DNA from: a bacterium 210917-SL.2.15
Lineage (GTDB): Bacteria > Bacillota > Clostridia > Oscillospirales > Oscillospiraceae
NCBI GenBank assembly: GCA_020555605.1
Contig: JAJCJC010000003.1
Span: 170,986-234,985 of the forward strand
Direction: 5' to 3'
Length of the DNA: 64,000 nucleotides
In this document: in pieces, positions 44,946-53,549 of the stretch
Numbering within the stretch: the first letter of the stretch is position 1
Layout: each line of letters begins with the position of its first letter
Program-made: the position numbers and the translations under genes
The notes under the pieces: generated by a model
Seen by the model: the letters and a program-made list of their open reading frames with translations, nothing else
Database searches by the model: none
Told to the model about the DNA's origin: nothing

Positions 44946-44977
44946 AAATTCGGTTAAATATCAATTTAACCGAATTT
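44946..44977. promoter_or_regulatory. Perfect palindrome (operator candidate) at the xerC promoter
   Basis: AAATTCGGTTAAAT and ATTTAACCGAATTT are 14-base perfect inverted repeats separated by 4 bases. The palindrome abuts the -10 box of the xerC promoter and covers the expected start of transcription and early leader. It is AT-rich with no T tract, so an operator is more likely than a terminator. The regulator is unknown. Confidence 0.75.
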
Positions 44978-45006
44978 ATTATAGCAAATCAGTCAAAAAC
45001 TGTCAA
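44978..45006 (-). promoter_or_regulatory. Perfect consensus promoter for xerC
   Basis: On the minus strand TTGACA, exactly 17 bases, TATAAT. Full agreement at both boxes. The 223-base gap 44909-45131 holds this promoter, the palindrome and a hairpin, and no convincing gene. Confidence 0.85.
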
Positions 45007-45064
45007 CCATCCCGTTCCGGTTTTTGATCCATGAACTTTCCTGCTGCTCATTTTCACAGAAACA

Positions 45065-45107
45065 ATCCCCGGGCATACCAAGGAAAAATTCGAGTATGTC
45101 CGGGGAT
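45065..45107 (-). terminator. Hairpin after the amidase-domain gene
   Basis: ATCCCCGGGCATAC pairs with GTATGTCCGGGGAT (one G-T pair) over a 15-base loop, 24 bases after the stop codon. The T tract is weak. Confidence 0.55.
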
Positions 45108-45131
45108 GCTTGGGCCGCGGCAATGATCCTT

Positions 45132-45632
45132 TCATGGAGCATAAAAACCGCGGATGTGAATATAGCGAATGCTTTTGTATTGGTACGTGCTAAGCGGGCG
45201 GTTGTCGGCATCATCACTGTGGGCTGCAATCAAAATAGTAGCCGGTGTAATGGGCCGGCGCACAGACACAACTACAGGCGTATGCTTGTATTGGATGCCG
45301 TCAAACGACAGCTGCAGCACATCGCCCGGCTCAATCTGGCTGATGTCCGTATCCTGTCCCACTGGGCCGACCGATGCCTGTGTGCGTGTTAAAAAATCGA
45401 ACAAATATGGAACGCCTGTCCAGGATGGCGATTTTTCATTGGGGCTGATATAATACCAGCCGAATACCGGCGTAAAATTCATGATACCTGTGCCGGCATA
45501 AATGCATTGTGAAGCAAAGTTGGTACAATCGCCGCCGATGTTTTCATAATCATAAAACTGCGGATTGCGGCGAAATGCCCATCGGTGGGCATACGCTACG
45601 GCGGCCTGTCGGTTGTATGGATATAAAGTCAA
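45132..45632 (-). CDS. Amidase-domain (Amidase_6) protein
   Basis: About 166 residues. The core YNRQAAVAYAHRWAFRRNP, GGDCTNFASQCIYAG, GWYYIS, and the late TPVVVSVRR and AHSDDADNRPL match the putative amidase domain found in many clostridial proteins, with a Cys-His type catalytic pair. I choose the TTG start preceded by GGGAGGTG. Longer starts reach into the fba terminator. No signal peptide is visible, so it may be cytosolic or spore-associated. Function unproven. Confidence 0.75.
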   Translation of the reverse strand: MTLYPYNRQAAVAYAHRWAFRRNPQFYDYENIGGDCTNFASQCIYAGTGIMNFTPVFGWYYISPNEKSPSWTGVPYLFDFLTRTQASVGPVGQDTDISQIEPGDVLQLSFDGIQYKHTPVVVSVRRPITPATILIAAHSDDADNRPLSTYQYKSIRYIHIRGFYAP

Positions 45633-45742
45633 AAAGGATAACACCTCCCTGCCCTCTTTATTGTATGCCTGTATAAGGGCAATGGTGAAGCGTGTCGAAG
45701 CGTTCATCCCAAGAACGGTGACTTCCTTTCTGCTGCGGTCGT

Positions 45743-45783
45743 AAAAAAGGAATTCCTGCCCGATCATAAATGGCAGGAATTCC
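45743..45783 (-). terminator. Terminator of fba
   Basis: GGAATTCCTGCC pairs with GGCAGGAATTCC over 11 bases. On the minus strand it is followed by six Ts. Confidence 0.88.
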
Positions 45784-45809
45784 CTTGAAAACGTTGATTT
45801 ACGGTAGAA

Positions 45810-46793
45810 TCAGCCGTTGCTCAGCTCGTGTGCATGACCTGCACAGCCCAGTACATCTACCAGTTTATGCTTGACCAGCTCATGAATATTGGCACGGGCG
45901 GGCTTCAGATATTCGCGGGGATCAAATTTATCGGGGTGCTCGTGGAAGAATTTGCGGATCGTACCAGTCATTGCCAAGCGCAGATCTGAGTCGATGTTGA
46001 TTTTGCAGACTGCGCTACGGGCGGCCTCGCGCAGCTGGTCTTCTGGTACGCCGATCGCGCCGGGCATGGTGCCGCCGTTTTCGTTGACCATCTTCACATA
46101 GTCCTGTGGAACCGAAGATGAACCGTGTAGCACAATGGGGAAATTCGGAAGGTTCTTCTCCACTTCATGCAGAATATCAAAGCGCAACGGAGGCGGGACA
46201 AGGATGCCCTTTTTATTTGGCGTACACTGTTCGGGCTTGAATTTGTACGCGCCGTGGGAGGTACCGATGGCGATGGCCAGAGAATCGCAGCCTGTGCGGC
46301 TGACAAACTCCTCGACCTCCTCCGGACGGGTATAATGGGAGTCTTCCGCCAAAACGTTGACGTCGTCTTCGATGCCGGCCAGAGCGCCCAGTTCAGCCTC
46401 TACGACCACGCCGTGATCGTGCGCATATTCCACAACGCGCTTGGTGAGTTCCACATTTTCCTCAAAGGGTTTGGACGAGGCGTCGATCATGACAGAAGTA
46501 AATCCTCCGTCAATGCAGCTTTTGCACAACTCAAAGGTGTCGCCATGATCCAGATGCAGGCAGATCGGCAGGCCGGTTTCGATCACGGCAGCTTCCACCA
46601 GTTTGATGAGATAAGTATGGTTTGCATAGGCGCGGGCGCCTTTGGAGACCTGGAGAATCAGAGGCGCATCCACTTCCTTTGCAGCTTCGGTGATCCCCTG
46701 AACGATTTCCATGTTGTTCACGTTAAAAGCACCAATGGCGTAGCCGCCTTTGTATGCTTTTTCGAACATTTCTTTGGATGAAACAAGTGCCAT
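45810..46793 (-). CDS. fba: Class II fructose-1,6-bisphosphate aldolase
   Basis: A 327-residue zinc aldolase. HLDHGDTFELCK has the first zinc ligand, EAELGALAG another active-site block, and IGTSHGAYKF and VLHGSSSVPQDY the later His and phosphate-binding parts. It cleaves fructose-1,6-bisphosphate. It is divergent from the phosphofructokinase gene that makes its substrate. Confidence 0.96.
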   Translation of the reverse strand: MALVSSKEMFEKAYKGGYAIGAFNVNNMEIVQGITEAAKEVDAPLILQVSKGARAYANHTYLIKLVEAAVIETGLPICLHLDHGDTFELCKSCIDGGFTSVMIDASSKPFEENVELTKRVVEYAHDHGVVVEAELGALAGIEDDVNVLAEDSHYTRPEEVEEFVSRTGCDSLAIAIGTSHGAYKFKPEQCTPNKKGILVPPPLRFDILHEVEKNLPNFPIVLHGSSSVPQDYVKMVNENGGTMPGAIGVPEDQLREAARSAVCKINIDSDLRLAMTGTIRKFFHEHPDKFDPREYLKPARANIHELVKHKLVDVLGCAGHAHELSNG

Positions 46794-46825
46794 GAAACTT
46801 CATCTCCTAATTAATTTGTACTTGA

Positions 46826-46854
46826 ATTTTATCAATATTGGCGCATAAATGCAA
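46826..46854 (-). promoter_or_regulatory. fba promoter
   Basis: On the minus strand TTGCAT, a 17-base spacer and TAAAAT, about 30 bases upstream of the start codon. Confidence 0.7.
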
Positions 46855-47020
46855 GAGTATTTCAAAGATTTCTGTTGAAAAAGCCTATACTTTTTTCCAA
46901 AAGCATGGTAAAATAACAAAGTAAGCATGGTTTTGCAGAAAACAGTTGCCTGCTGTTTCCCTTTTGTGCAGGCGGGCAGCTGGCTTTCGTAAGACAGTAA
47001 AATTTGGAGGTAATGAGAAA

Positions 47021-48262
47021 ATGAGCGAATTGAAAGGCGCATGCATCATTGGTCAATCCGGCGGTCCCACATCTGTGATCAACGCCAGTGCTCTGGGCGT
47101 GATCGAAACAGCACTGAAAAACAATTCCATCACCCGAGTCCTGGGCGCTGAACATGGTATCGTTGGCGTATTGAACGAACGCTTGTTCGATATGGGACAG
47201 GAGGACCCCGCGGAGCTTTCTCTTCTGAAATATACCCCCTCCTCTGCCCTGGGTTCCTGCCGCTATAAAATGGCGGATCCCGATGTCGATGACACCGATT
47301 ACAAACGGATCCTGGAGATTTTCCAGAAATACGACGTGCGCTATTTCTTTTATAACGGAGGCAACGACTCCATGGATACCTGCAACAAAATCAGCAAATA
47401 TATGCAGAAGGTAGGCTACGAGTGCCGTGTTATGGGCGTTCCCAAGACCATCGACAACGATCTGTTCGGAACGGACCATTGCCCGGGTTATGCAAGCGCC
47501 GCAAAGTATATCGCTACTTCCTGCATGGAAGTTTACCACGATGCTCGCGTGTATGACACGGGTATGGTGGTCATCATTGAAATCATGGGCCGCCATGCGG
47601 GCTGGTTGGCAGCCTCGGCCGCTTTAGCTTCGGCTTACGGCTGCGGTCCCGATTTAATTTATCTCCCTGAAACGGATTTTGATATGGATCAGTTCCTGAC
47701 GGATGTGGACCGTGTTTACAAAGAAAAAGGTAACTGCCTGGTGGCTGTGTCGGAAGGGATTCACTACCCCGATGGTAGCTTCGTTTCTGAGGCCAGCACC
47801 TCTGCTACAGACGGCTTCGGCCACGCTCAGCTGGGCGGTCTGGCCCCCACTTTGGCCGATTTGGCCAAGACCCGTACCGGTGCAAAGGTGCGCGGCATCG
47901 AATTGAGCCTGCTGCAGCGCTGCGCCGCGCATCTTGCTTCTGAAACGGATATTGAGGAATCGTATCTCGCCGGCAAAACAGCCGTGGAAGCCGCTGTTTC
48001 CGGTGTGACGGACAAGATGGTTGCTTTTGAGCGCGTCTATGAAGACGGTGCATATACCTGCAAGACCAAGCTGCTGGGGCTGACCGAAGTTGCTAACACT
48101 GAAAAAAAGGTTCCCCTGGAGTGGATCAACAAGGACGGCAACGGTATGACGCAAGCCTATATCGACTACGTCCTTCCCCTGATCCAAGGCGAGCCGAATC
48201 GCCCGATGGCAGATTCCCTCCCCCGTTTTGCTCGACTGAAAAAAGTATTGGTAAAAGAATAA
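47021..48262 (+). CDS. 6-phosphofructokinase, probably pyrophosphate-dependent
   Basis: A 413-residue phosphofructokinase of the long clade. IIGQSGGPTSVINAS starts the protein. YNGGNDSMDT replaces the GGDGS loop of ATP-dependent enzymes, and PKTIDNDLFGTDHCPGYASAAKY and EIMGRHAGWLA follow in outline. The GGND-type loop and the Lys in PKTIDND are features of pyrophosphate-using enzymes, so PPi-dependence is likely but not certain. ATG follows GGAGG by ten bases; the frame upstream is not supported. Confidence 0.88.
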   Translation: MSELKGACIIGQSGGPTSVINASALGVIETALKNNSITRVLGAEHGIVGVLNERLFDMGQEDPAELSLLKYTPSSALGSCRYKMADPDVDDTDYKRILEIFQKYDVRYFFYNGGNDSMDTCNKISKYMQKVGYECRVMGVPKTIDNDLFGTDHCPGYASAAKYIATSCMEVYHDARVYDTGMVVIIEIMGRHAGWLAASAALASAYGCGPDLIYLPETDFDMDQFLTDVDRVYKEKGNCLVAVSEGIHYPDGSFVSEASTSATDGFGHAQLGGLAPTLADLAKTRTGAKVRGIELSLLQRCAAHLASETDIEESYLAGKTAVEAAVSGVTDKMVAFERVYEDGAYTCKTKLLGLTEVANTEKKVPLEWINKDGNGMTQAYIDYVLPLIQGEPNRPMADSLPRFARLKKVLVKE

Positions 48263-48276
48263 GGAACGTTCTTTCG

Positions 48277-48309
48277 AATCTCCCGGTGCTGCGTGCACCG
48301 GGAGATTTT
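48277..48309 (+). terminator. Terminator after the phosphofructokinase gene
   Basis: AATCTCCCGGTGC pairs with GCACCGGGAGATT over 5 bases, followed by TTTTC. Confidence 0.88.
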
Positions 48310-48444
48310 CATTTTCTCACGCCCTATTTGGTATGAAAAAATACGAAAAGTCCCGGACAATTGTGAACCGGTCCATTAAAAACGGACAATAGACAAAGCC
48401 CCCCTTGATGTAGGAAAATAAAACTACATCAGGGGGGATTTCAT

Positions 48445-48728
48445 ATGCCAAAAAGATATCAAAAAATGCAGGGGCCTCTACCGGAAATCAAGAAAATGTA
48501 GAAAGCGGTATGAGCCAGCGGGAAGTTGCAGAAAGCCTGGGGCTGGAGGGAGACAGTCCAATCCATGCCTTGCTGAAGCGAGAGCGGAAGAAAACAATGC
48601 AGGTCGTACCCAAACAGAGAGGGAGGAAACCCGCCAGGCCCCTACAAGAATACAAGTATGAAAAGAAACGTCTGAAAATGGAAAATACACTATTGCGGGA
48701 TTTTATTTTGCTCATGGGAAGGAAGTGA
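48445..48728 (+). pseudogene. IS3-family orfA remnant
   Basis: The intact part from 48510 encodes MSQREVAESLGL, a helix-turn-helix, then LKRERKK and a C-terminal leucine-rich stretch. Upstream, VESG is in the same frame, but the likely start at 48445 (MPKRYQK) is in another frame and runs into TAG, so a frameshift lies near 48480-48500. Confidence 0.7.
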
Positions 48729-49448
48729 GGCTGAAGATCAAGTATCCGGTATCCGTCATGTGTGTATTTTGGGGTATCCAGGAGTGGCTATTATGATTAT
48801 GTGAAACGAGTGAATCCGCCTGAGAAGGAGGCGCCACTGGCTGATCTGCTTCGGAAACAGCAGGAGCATTGCTTTCAAACCTATGGCTATCGCCGGATGC
48901 ACCTGTGGTTAACGCGGCAAGGTGTCATATGGATTTCCTTTCCTTGACATAGACTTTGTAATGCCGTATTTTTTTAGTCAGCTGGAGCTATGCTTGAGAG
49001 GTGTATTGAAAGCCCTGGCCGCTGTGGAGCCGCAACTCTGCGGCGGCCCTCTTTTTTCCTTTTCTCATGGCTAAACGAATGGTGTCCAGGACCAGATTCA
49101 CCGTCTGTTGAGTAGCGGCCTTATAAGCTATAATGCTGTTGTCGTATAGATCCCGGATCATGGATGGATACAGCACTCCTTGCTTGGTATGAATGTAAGA
49201 AATATCTGTTACCCATTTCCGGTTTAGCCTGTCTGCATAAAACTCCCTATGGTTTTCGGATTGTGGTGGATACCTTCATGGCAGAAAATTTCTTCTCCAT
49301 CCTCAAAGCAGAGTGTATTTACCCGCACAAGCCGGCTACCTTTTCCGAGGCCAACCAAATGATTGACCGATATATCCACTTTTACAACCATGAGCGTATC
49401 CAGTTAAAGACTGGAGAGGCGCCGCTTGCGCGACGCCTCTCCGCCTAA
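48729..49448 (+). pseudogene. IS3-family orfB (transposase) remnant with inverted core
   Basis: Plus-strand 5' part: KIKYPVSVMC, then a 1-base shift to YFGVSRSGYYDYVKR and HCFQTYGYRRMHLWL. From about 48920 to 49265 the integrase core reads on the minus strand: RKWVTDISYIHTKQGVLYP, DLYDNSIIAYKAATQQ, GQGFQYTSQA, then (with a stop and a shift) SMSRKGNPYDT. From about 49265 the plus strand resumes with MAENFFSILKAECIYPHKP and ends HERIQLKTGEAPLARR. Residues between the HTH_21 part and the rve core are missing, so a deletion also occurred. Confidence 0.8.
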
Positions 49449-49551
49449 AACTCAATATTTCCTACCAGGGGCTTTTTTGTACTGTCCGCACAATCCGGGG
49501 CGACTCACTCTGTTGCTCCGGGACTTTTGTTTTATTGTCAATAAAAAAGAT

Positions 49552-50484
49552 TTATGCTTTGGCCGTTTTCTTTCCGCTGCCAATCCTTCTCAAGTTCACC
49601 CACAGCGGACCTGCAATGCATACAGAAGAATATGTGCCGCTGCCGATGCCGACAATCAGTGCAATGGCGAAGTTCTGAATGGAAGGCACGCCCAAGATCA
49701 GAATCAGCACAATGGGAATCAGCGTCGTCACAGACGTGTTGATACTTCTGGCCAGCGTCTGCTTGATGCTGCGGTCGGTCACATCACCAAAGATCTTATT
49801 ATCGGCAATGCCTTTGGTGTTTTCGCGGACGCGATCAAACACGACGATAGTGGCATTGATCGAGTAGCCGAGGATCGTCAAAGCTGCGGCGATAAAGTTC
49901 ATATTCACCGGCAGCTGGAAAATTGCAAAAAACGCCATCATAACGCAGATATCATGGCACAGCGTCAAAACGGCGGCGAGGCCGGAACGGAATTCAAAGC
50001 GGATCGTGATATAAATCAGAATCAGAACGATCGCTAGCAGGGACGCCTTCACGGCTGCGGCCTTCAAATCGTCGCCTACCGAGGCGGAAATATAGGTGGT
50101 CTCGCCGGCCTGCACATTGGGATAAGCCTCCTTGACCGCGCTAAACACCGCATCGCGAGTCTCGCTGTCCATTTCCAGCGTTTTGACCAGAACACCGGTG
50201 CCGCTGGAACCTGTAGCCTGGACCTGAACAGCCGCGGCCTGGAATCCTGTAGTCTGACTGGTGATCTGACGGATATTATCTGTCACGCCGGAATCTACAG
50301 TGACGCCCAGATCATACGTTGTGCTGACACCGCCGACGAACTCCGTATCAAAATTGAACGGGCTGACGCCGAAAAGCGTAGCAAGGAAACAGCCCAAACC
50401 GATACCGGCCAGAATCAGGGAGATAATGCCGAAAATTTTGAATTTCTGCACAAAGCTGAACGTAGATTTCGTAAAATCTTTCAT
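49552..50484 (-). CDS. secF: Protein translocase subunit SecF
   Basis: A 310-residue membrane protein with six transmembrane segments. The periplasmic first domain is followed by conserved DICVMMAFFAIF, LGYSINATIVVFDRVREN and the late ARSINTSVTTLIPIVLILIL outline. The start ATG lies 2 bases after the secD stop. It supports late steps of Sec export together with SecD and YajC. Confidence 0.95.
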   Translation of the reverse strand: MKDFTKSTFSFVQKFKIFGIISLILAGIGLGCFLATLFGVSPFNFDTEFVGGVSTTYDLGVTVDSGVTDNIRQITSQTTGFQAAAVQVQATGSSGTGVLVKTLEMDSETRDAVFSAVKEAYPNVQAGETTYISASVGDDLKAAAVKASLLAIVLILIYITIRFEFRSGLAAVLTLCHDICVMMAFFAIFQLPVNMNFIAAALTILGYSINATIVVFDRVRENTKGIADNKIFGDVTDRSIKQTLARSINTSVTTLIPIVLILILGVPSIQNFAIALIVGIGSGTYSSVCIAGPLWVNLRRIGSGKKTAKA

Positions 50485-50486
50485 AA

Positions 50487-51800
50487 TTAGTCGGCACCTC
50501 CCATCTTCACACCGTATGCCGCCAGGCTCTTGGGCTGATGGTTGGCAAAGGTTTTGAGGATCACGCGGGTGATCACAATCATTGTAAACATGGACAAGAT
50601 CACACCGATCAGTAATGTTTTCGCGAAACCGACAATGGTGCCGGTTCCCTGCCACCACAGGCAACATGCCGCAATACAGGTTGTGACGTTAGAGTCCAGA
50701 ATCGCGGAGAACGCATTTTTGAAACCAGCATCCATCGCCACACGGATCGTGCGGCCCGCACGCAGTTCTTCTTTGATGCGCTCAAAAATTACGATGTTGG
50801 CATCCACCGCCATTCCCAATGTCAGGATGATACCGGCAATCCCCGAAAGGGTCAGATTCAGATGGCTCCAGGAAATAATGTCCACGAAAACCGCCCCGAA
50901 GAAAATCAGGGAAATGGCCGAGGCCACCCCCAGCACGCGGTAATAGAAAATCATGAACAGAATGATGAGAATCAGGCCGATGATGGCAGCCTGGATACTG
51001 GTGTTCAAAGACTGCAGGCCCAGTGTTGCGGAAACGGATTCCATCTGGATATTCTGCAGGGAGAACGGCAGCTGGCCGGATGCGATCAGGCCCGCCAGAC
51101 GGGAAGCGCTCTCCTGTGTTGCATTGCTGCCCAAGGTGATGGACACATGTTCGCTGTTGATACCAGTGGAGGCATATTTGGCGTCTACATAGGGCGCACT
51201 GATAACCTCATCATCCATCATAATCGAGATATAATTGCTGCCGTCAGTACGGCTGGCCACCTGCTTTGTGGCTTCTGTAAATTTTTTCTGGCCCTCGGCG
51301 CTCAAATCAACATTGACATAATAGACATTGAAGCCCGTATTGTCCACATCGCCATAAGCCATGCTGGCCCCGGTCAGATCGTCGCCGGTCAGAATCACGT
51401 TACCATCGGCATCGACAAATGTGACTTTTGCCGTGGAACCCAGCATCTGGACTGCCTCTTCCGGATCGTCGATATTGGGAATCGCCACGACGACACGATC
51501 ATCGCCGGACAGATATACGTCCGCCTCAGTGTAGCCGAAGGTCGTCAGACGTTCGCGCAGCATCGTCTGCGCAGCCTTCATCCCCTCGCTCAATTCCTCG
51601 GCTGAAACATCGGCGCCCTCCAGATCGGCTTCGTATGTAATTTCAGCGCCGCCAACCAGATCCAGACCGAGGACAACGCCGTCCTTCACATTCGGGATCT
51701 TGGCAATGCCGAGATTCAAGCCGTTGAAGATTGTCCATGTGCTCAGCACAATGACCAGCAAGATCACGATCAAGCCAGCCGGACTGTACTTCTTTTTCAT
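50487..51800 (-). CDS. secD: Protein translocase subunit SecD
   Basis: A 437-residue membrane protein. The N-terminal transmembrane segment is followed by VLGLDLVGGAEITYEAD, the P1 domain, then LPFSLQNIQMESVSATLG and the membrane half with LTLGMAVDANIVIFERIKEELR. ATG with GGGAG eight bases upstream; longer starts are possible but lack an RBS. Coupled to secF. Confidence 0.95.
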   Translation of the reverse strand: MKKKYSPAGLIVILLVIVLSTWTIFNGLNLGIAKIPNVKDGVVLGLDLVGGAEITYEADLEGADVSAEELSEGMKAAQTMLRERLTTFGYTEADVYLSGDDRVVVAIPNIDDPEEAVQMLGSTAKVTFVDADGNVILTGDDLTGASMAYGDVDNTGFNVYYVNVDLSAEGQKKFTEATKQVASRTDGSNYISIMMDDEVISAPYVDAKYASTGINSEHVSITLGSNATQESASRLAGLIASGQLPFSLQNIQMESVSATLGLQSLNTSIQAAIIGLILIILFMIFYYRVLGVASAISLIFFGAVFVDIISWSHLNLTLSGIAGIILTLGMAVDANIVIFERIKEELRAGRTIRVAMDAGFKNAFSAILDSNVTTCIAACCLWWQGTGTIVGFAKTLLIGVILSMFTMIVITRVILKTFANHQPKSLAAYGVKMGGAD

Positions 51801-51955
51801 TTTCGAATCTCCCATCACTTATGTTTTCCTTGGGGTCTTGCCGCACTTGCACCATCGCACAAGTACAGCCAGTTATTATATAGGAAATGCGTTATAAAGT
51901 CAATATAAATCCCGCGAAGCATGTCAGATCCACGGAATTTACAACTTCGCGTCCT

Positions 51956-53392
51956 TTAGACTTTTAGCGCTGTGGCTTCTCTGTTCAATTCCTGTGCAAA
52001 AGGTGCCAGGGCCGGGGCCACGTCGTTTTTCAGAAATTCCTCCACCTGCTGCGGGCAACGGCCGATATAGGCCTCCGGCCGCATATGTGCCATCAATTCC
52101 TCCCGGCTCATGCCGAATTTTGGATTCGCTGCGATCAAATCGATCAGATTGTTGGCCAGGCCCAGTTCTTTCACGTTCCGCCCTGCTTCAATGGACATCC
52201 GACGGATTTCCTCATGCAGCTCCTGCCGGTCCCCGCCGCGGAGCACCGCATCCATCATAATATTTTCTGAAGCCATAAAAGGAAGTTCTTCCATAATGTG
52301 CTTCTCGATCACCTTCGGGTGAACGATCAAACCGGATGCCACATTGAGATAAATATTCAAAATGGCATCCACGGCCAGGAATGCCTCCGGTACGGAAATC
52401 CGTTTGTTGGCCGAATCGTCCAGCGTCCGCTCAAACCACTGCGTGGCGGCGGTGATGGCAGGGTTAGCCGCATCGGCGATCACATAGCGCGCCAGAGAGC
52501 AGATGCGCTCGCAGCGCATGGGATTGCGCTTATAGGGCATGGCGGAGGAGCCGATCTGGTCTTTTTCAAAAGGCTCCTCCACTTCCTTCAAGTGGCAGAG
52601 CAACCGCACGTCTGTAGCGAACTTGGAAGCGCTCTCTGCAATGCCGGCCAACGTGTTCACCACAGCGCTGTCTATTTTGCGGGAATAGGTCTGGCCGGAG
52701 ACGGGGACAACAGCGTCGAATCCCATTTCAGCGGCGATTTTCTGCTCCAAGAGCTTCACCTTATCCGTATTGCCGGCAAACAACTCCATAAAGCTGGCCT
52801 GCGTGCCGGTGGTTCCCTTGGAACCGAGGAGTTTGAGCGTGGAAATGCGGAAATTGACCTCTTCCAGGTCCATCAGCAGTTCATTCATCCAAAGAGTTGC
52901 GCGCTTGCCCACGGTGACCATCTGCGCAGCCTGAAAATGGGTGAAGCCCAGCGTCGGCATGGCTTTGTATTCATCGGCAAATTTCCCGAGCGCCGCAAGA
53001 ACCTGCACCAGTTTTCCGCGCACCAGCTGCAGTCCCTCGCGCATCAGGATTACGTCGGTATTGTCGCCTACATAACAACTGGTGGCACCTAAATGAATAA
53101 TGCCTTTCGCTTTAGGGCACTGGGCACCATAAGCATGCACATGGGCCATCACGTCGTGACGCAGCTTTTTCTCTTCTTCTGCTGCCACATCATAATTAAT
53201 ATCGTTGACATGGGATTCCATCTCGGCGATCATCTCGTCGGTGATCTGGGTCAGGCCCAACTCCTTTTCCGCCCGTGCCAACGCAATCCAGAGCCGGCGC
53301 CAAGTGGAGAATTTTTTATCCGGGGAAAAGAGATACAGCATTTCGTCACTGGCATAGCGGGATGCCAGCGGACTCTCATAGGTGTTTTTCAT
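51956..53392 (-). CDS. purB: Adenylosuccinate lyase
   Basis: A 478-residue fumarase/aspartase superfamily enzyme. The signature SSAMPYKRNPMRCERI (flexible catalytic loop), HLGATSCYVGDNTD and KGTTGTQASFMELF are visible. It cleaves SAICAR and adenylosuccinate in purine synthesis. It stands alone on the minus strand. Confidence 0.96.
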   Translation of the reverse strand: MKNTYESPLASRYASDEMLYLFSPDKKFSTWRRLWIALARAEKELGLTQITDEMIAEMESHVNDINYDVAAEEEKKLRHDVMAHVHAYGAQCPKAKGIIHLGATSCYVGDNTDVILMREGLQLVRGKLVQVLAALGKFADEYKAMPTLGFTHFQAAQMVTVGKRATLWMNELLMDLEEVNFRISTLKLLGSKGTTGTQASFMELFAGNTDKVKLLEQKIAAEMGFDAVVPVSGQTYSRKIDSAVVNTLAGIAESASKFATDVRLLCHLKEVEEPFEKDQIGSSAMPYKRNPMRCERICSLARYVIADAANPAITAATQWFERTLDDSANKRISVPEAFLAVDAILNIYLNVASGLIVHPKVIEKHIMEELPFMASENIMMDAVLRGGDRQELHEEIRRMSIEAGRNVKELGLANNLIDLIAANPKFGMSREELMAHMRPEAYIGRCPQQVEEFLKNDVAPALAPFAQELNREATALKV

Positions 53393-53503
53393 GTTCTTTC
53401 AACCTCATTTTTTGTATTTTAATCATATAAAACAAAATACATTATATTTTCAATATTTTATCATAGTCCCGCACGCTCCGTCAATAAATTGATGAACGCA
53501 AAC

Positions 53504-53536
53504 GCAACGGGAAAGGGATAGCGCTCCCCTTCCCGC
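53504..53536 (-). terminator. Probable terminator of the aminotransferase gene
   Basis: CGGGAAAGGGA pairs, with one mismatch, with TCCCCTTCCCG. It follows the minus-strand stop codon closely; the T tract is weak. Confidence 0.5.
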
Positions 53537-53549
53537 TGCGAAAGGATTT

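Larger units (their letters stand above)
48346..49528. mobile_element. Degenerate IS3-family insertion sequence with internal inversion
   Basis: About 1.18 kb. The outermost AAAAGTCCCGGA (48346-48357) is exactly inverted at 49517-49528. A second imperfect inverted pair lies inside: CGGACAATAGACAAAGCCCC at 48383 and the complement of 49468-49488. Between them are fragments of IS3-type orfA and orfB. The middle of orfB is on the opposite strand, and both orfs carry frameshifts, so the copy cannot encode an active transposase. The true element ends could be either inverted pair. Confidence 0.8.

Noticed and set aside
44946..44977. Palindrome as a Rex (redox) operator
   Set aside because: Rex sites have GTTAA-N4-TTAAC; here the half-sites are eight bases apart.
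44993..45229. 78-codon minus-strand frame between xerC and the amidase gene
   Set aside because: It overlaps the 3' part of the amidase gene, a terminator-like hairpin and the xerC promoter; no RBS.
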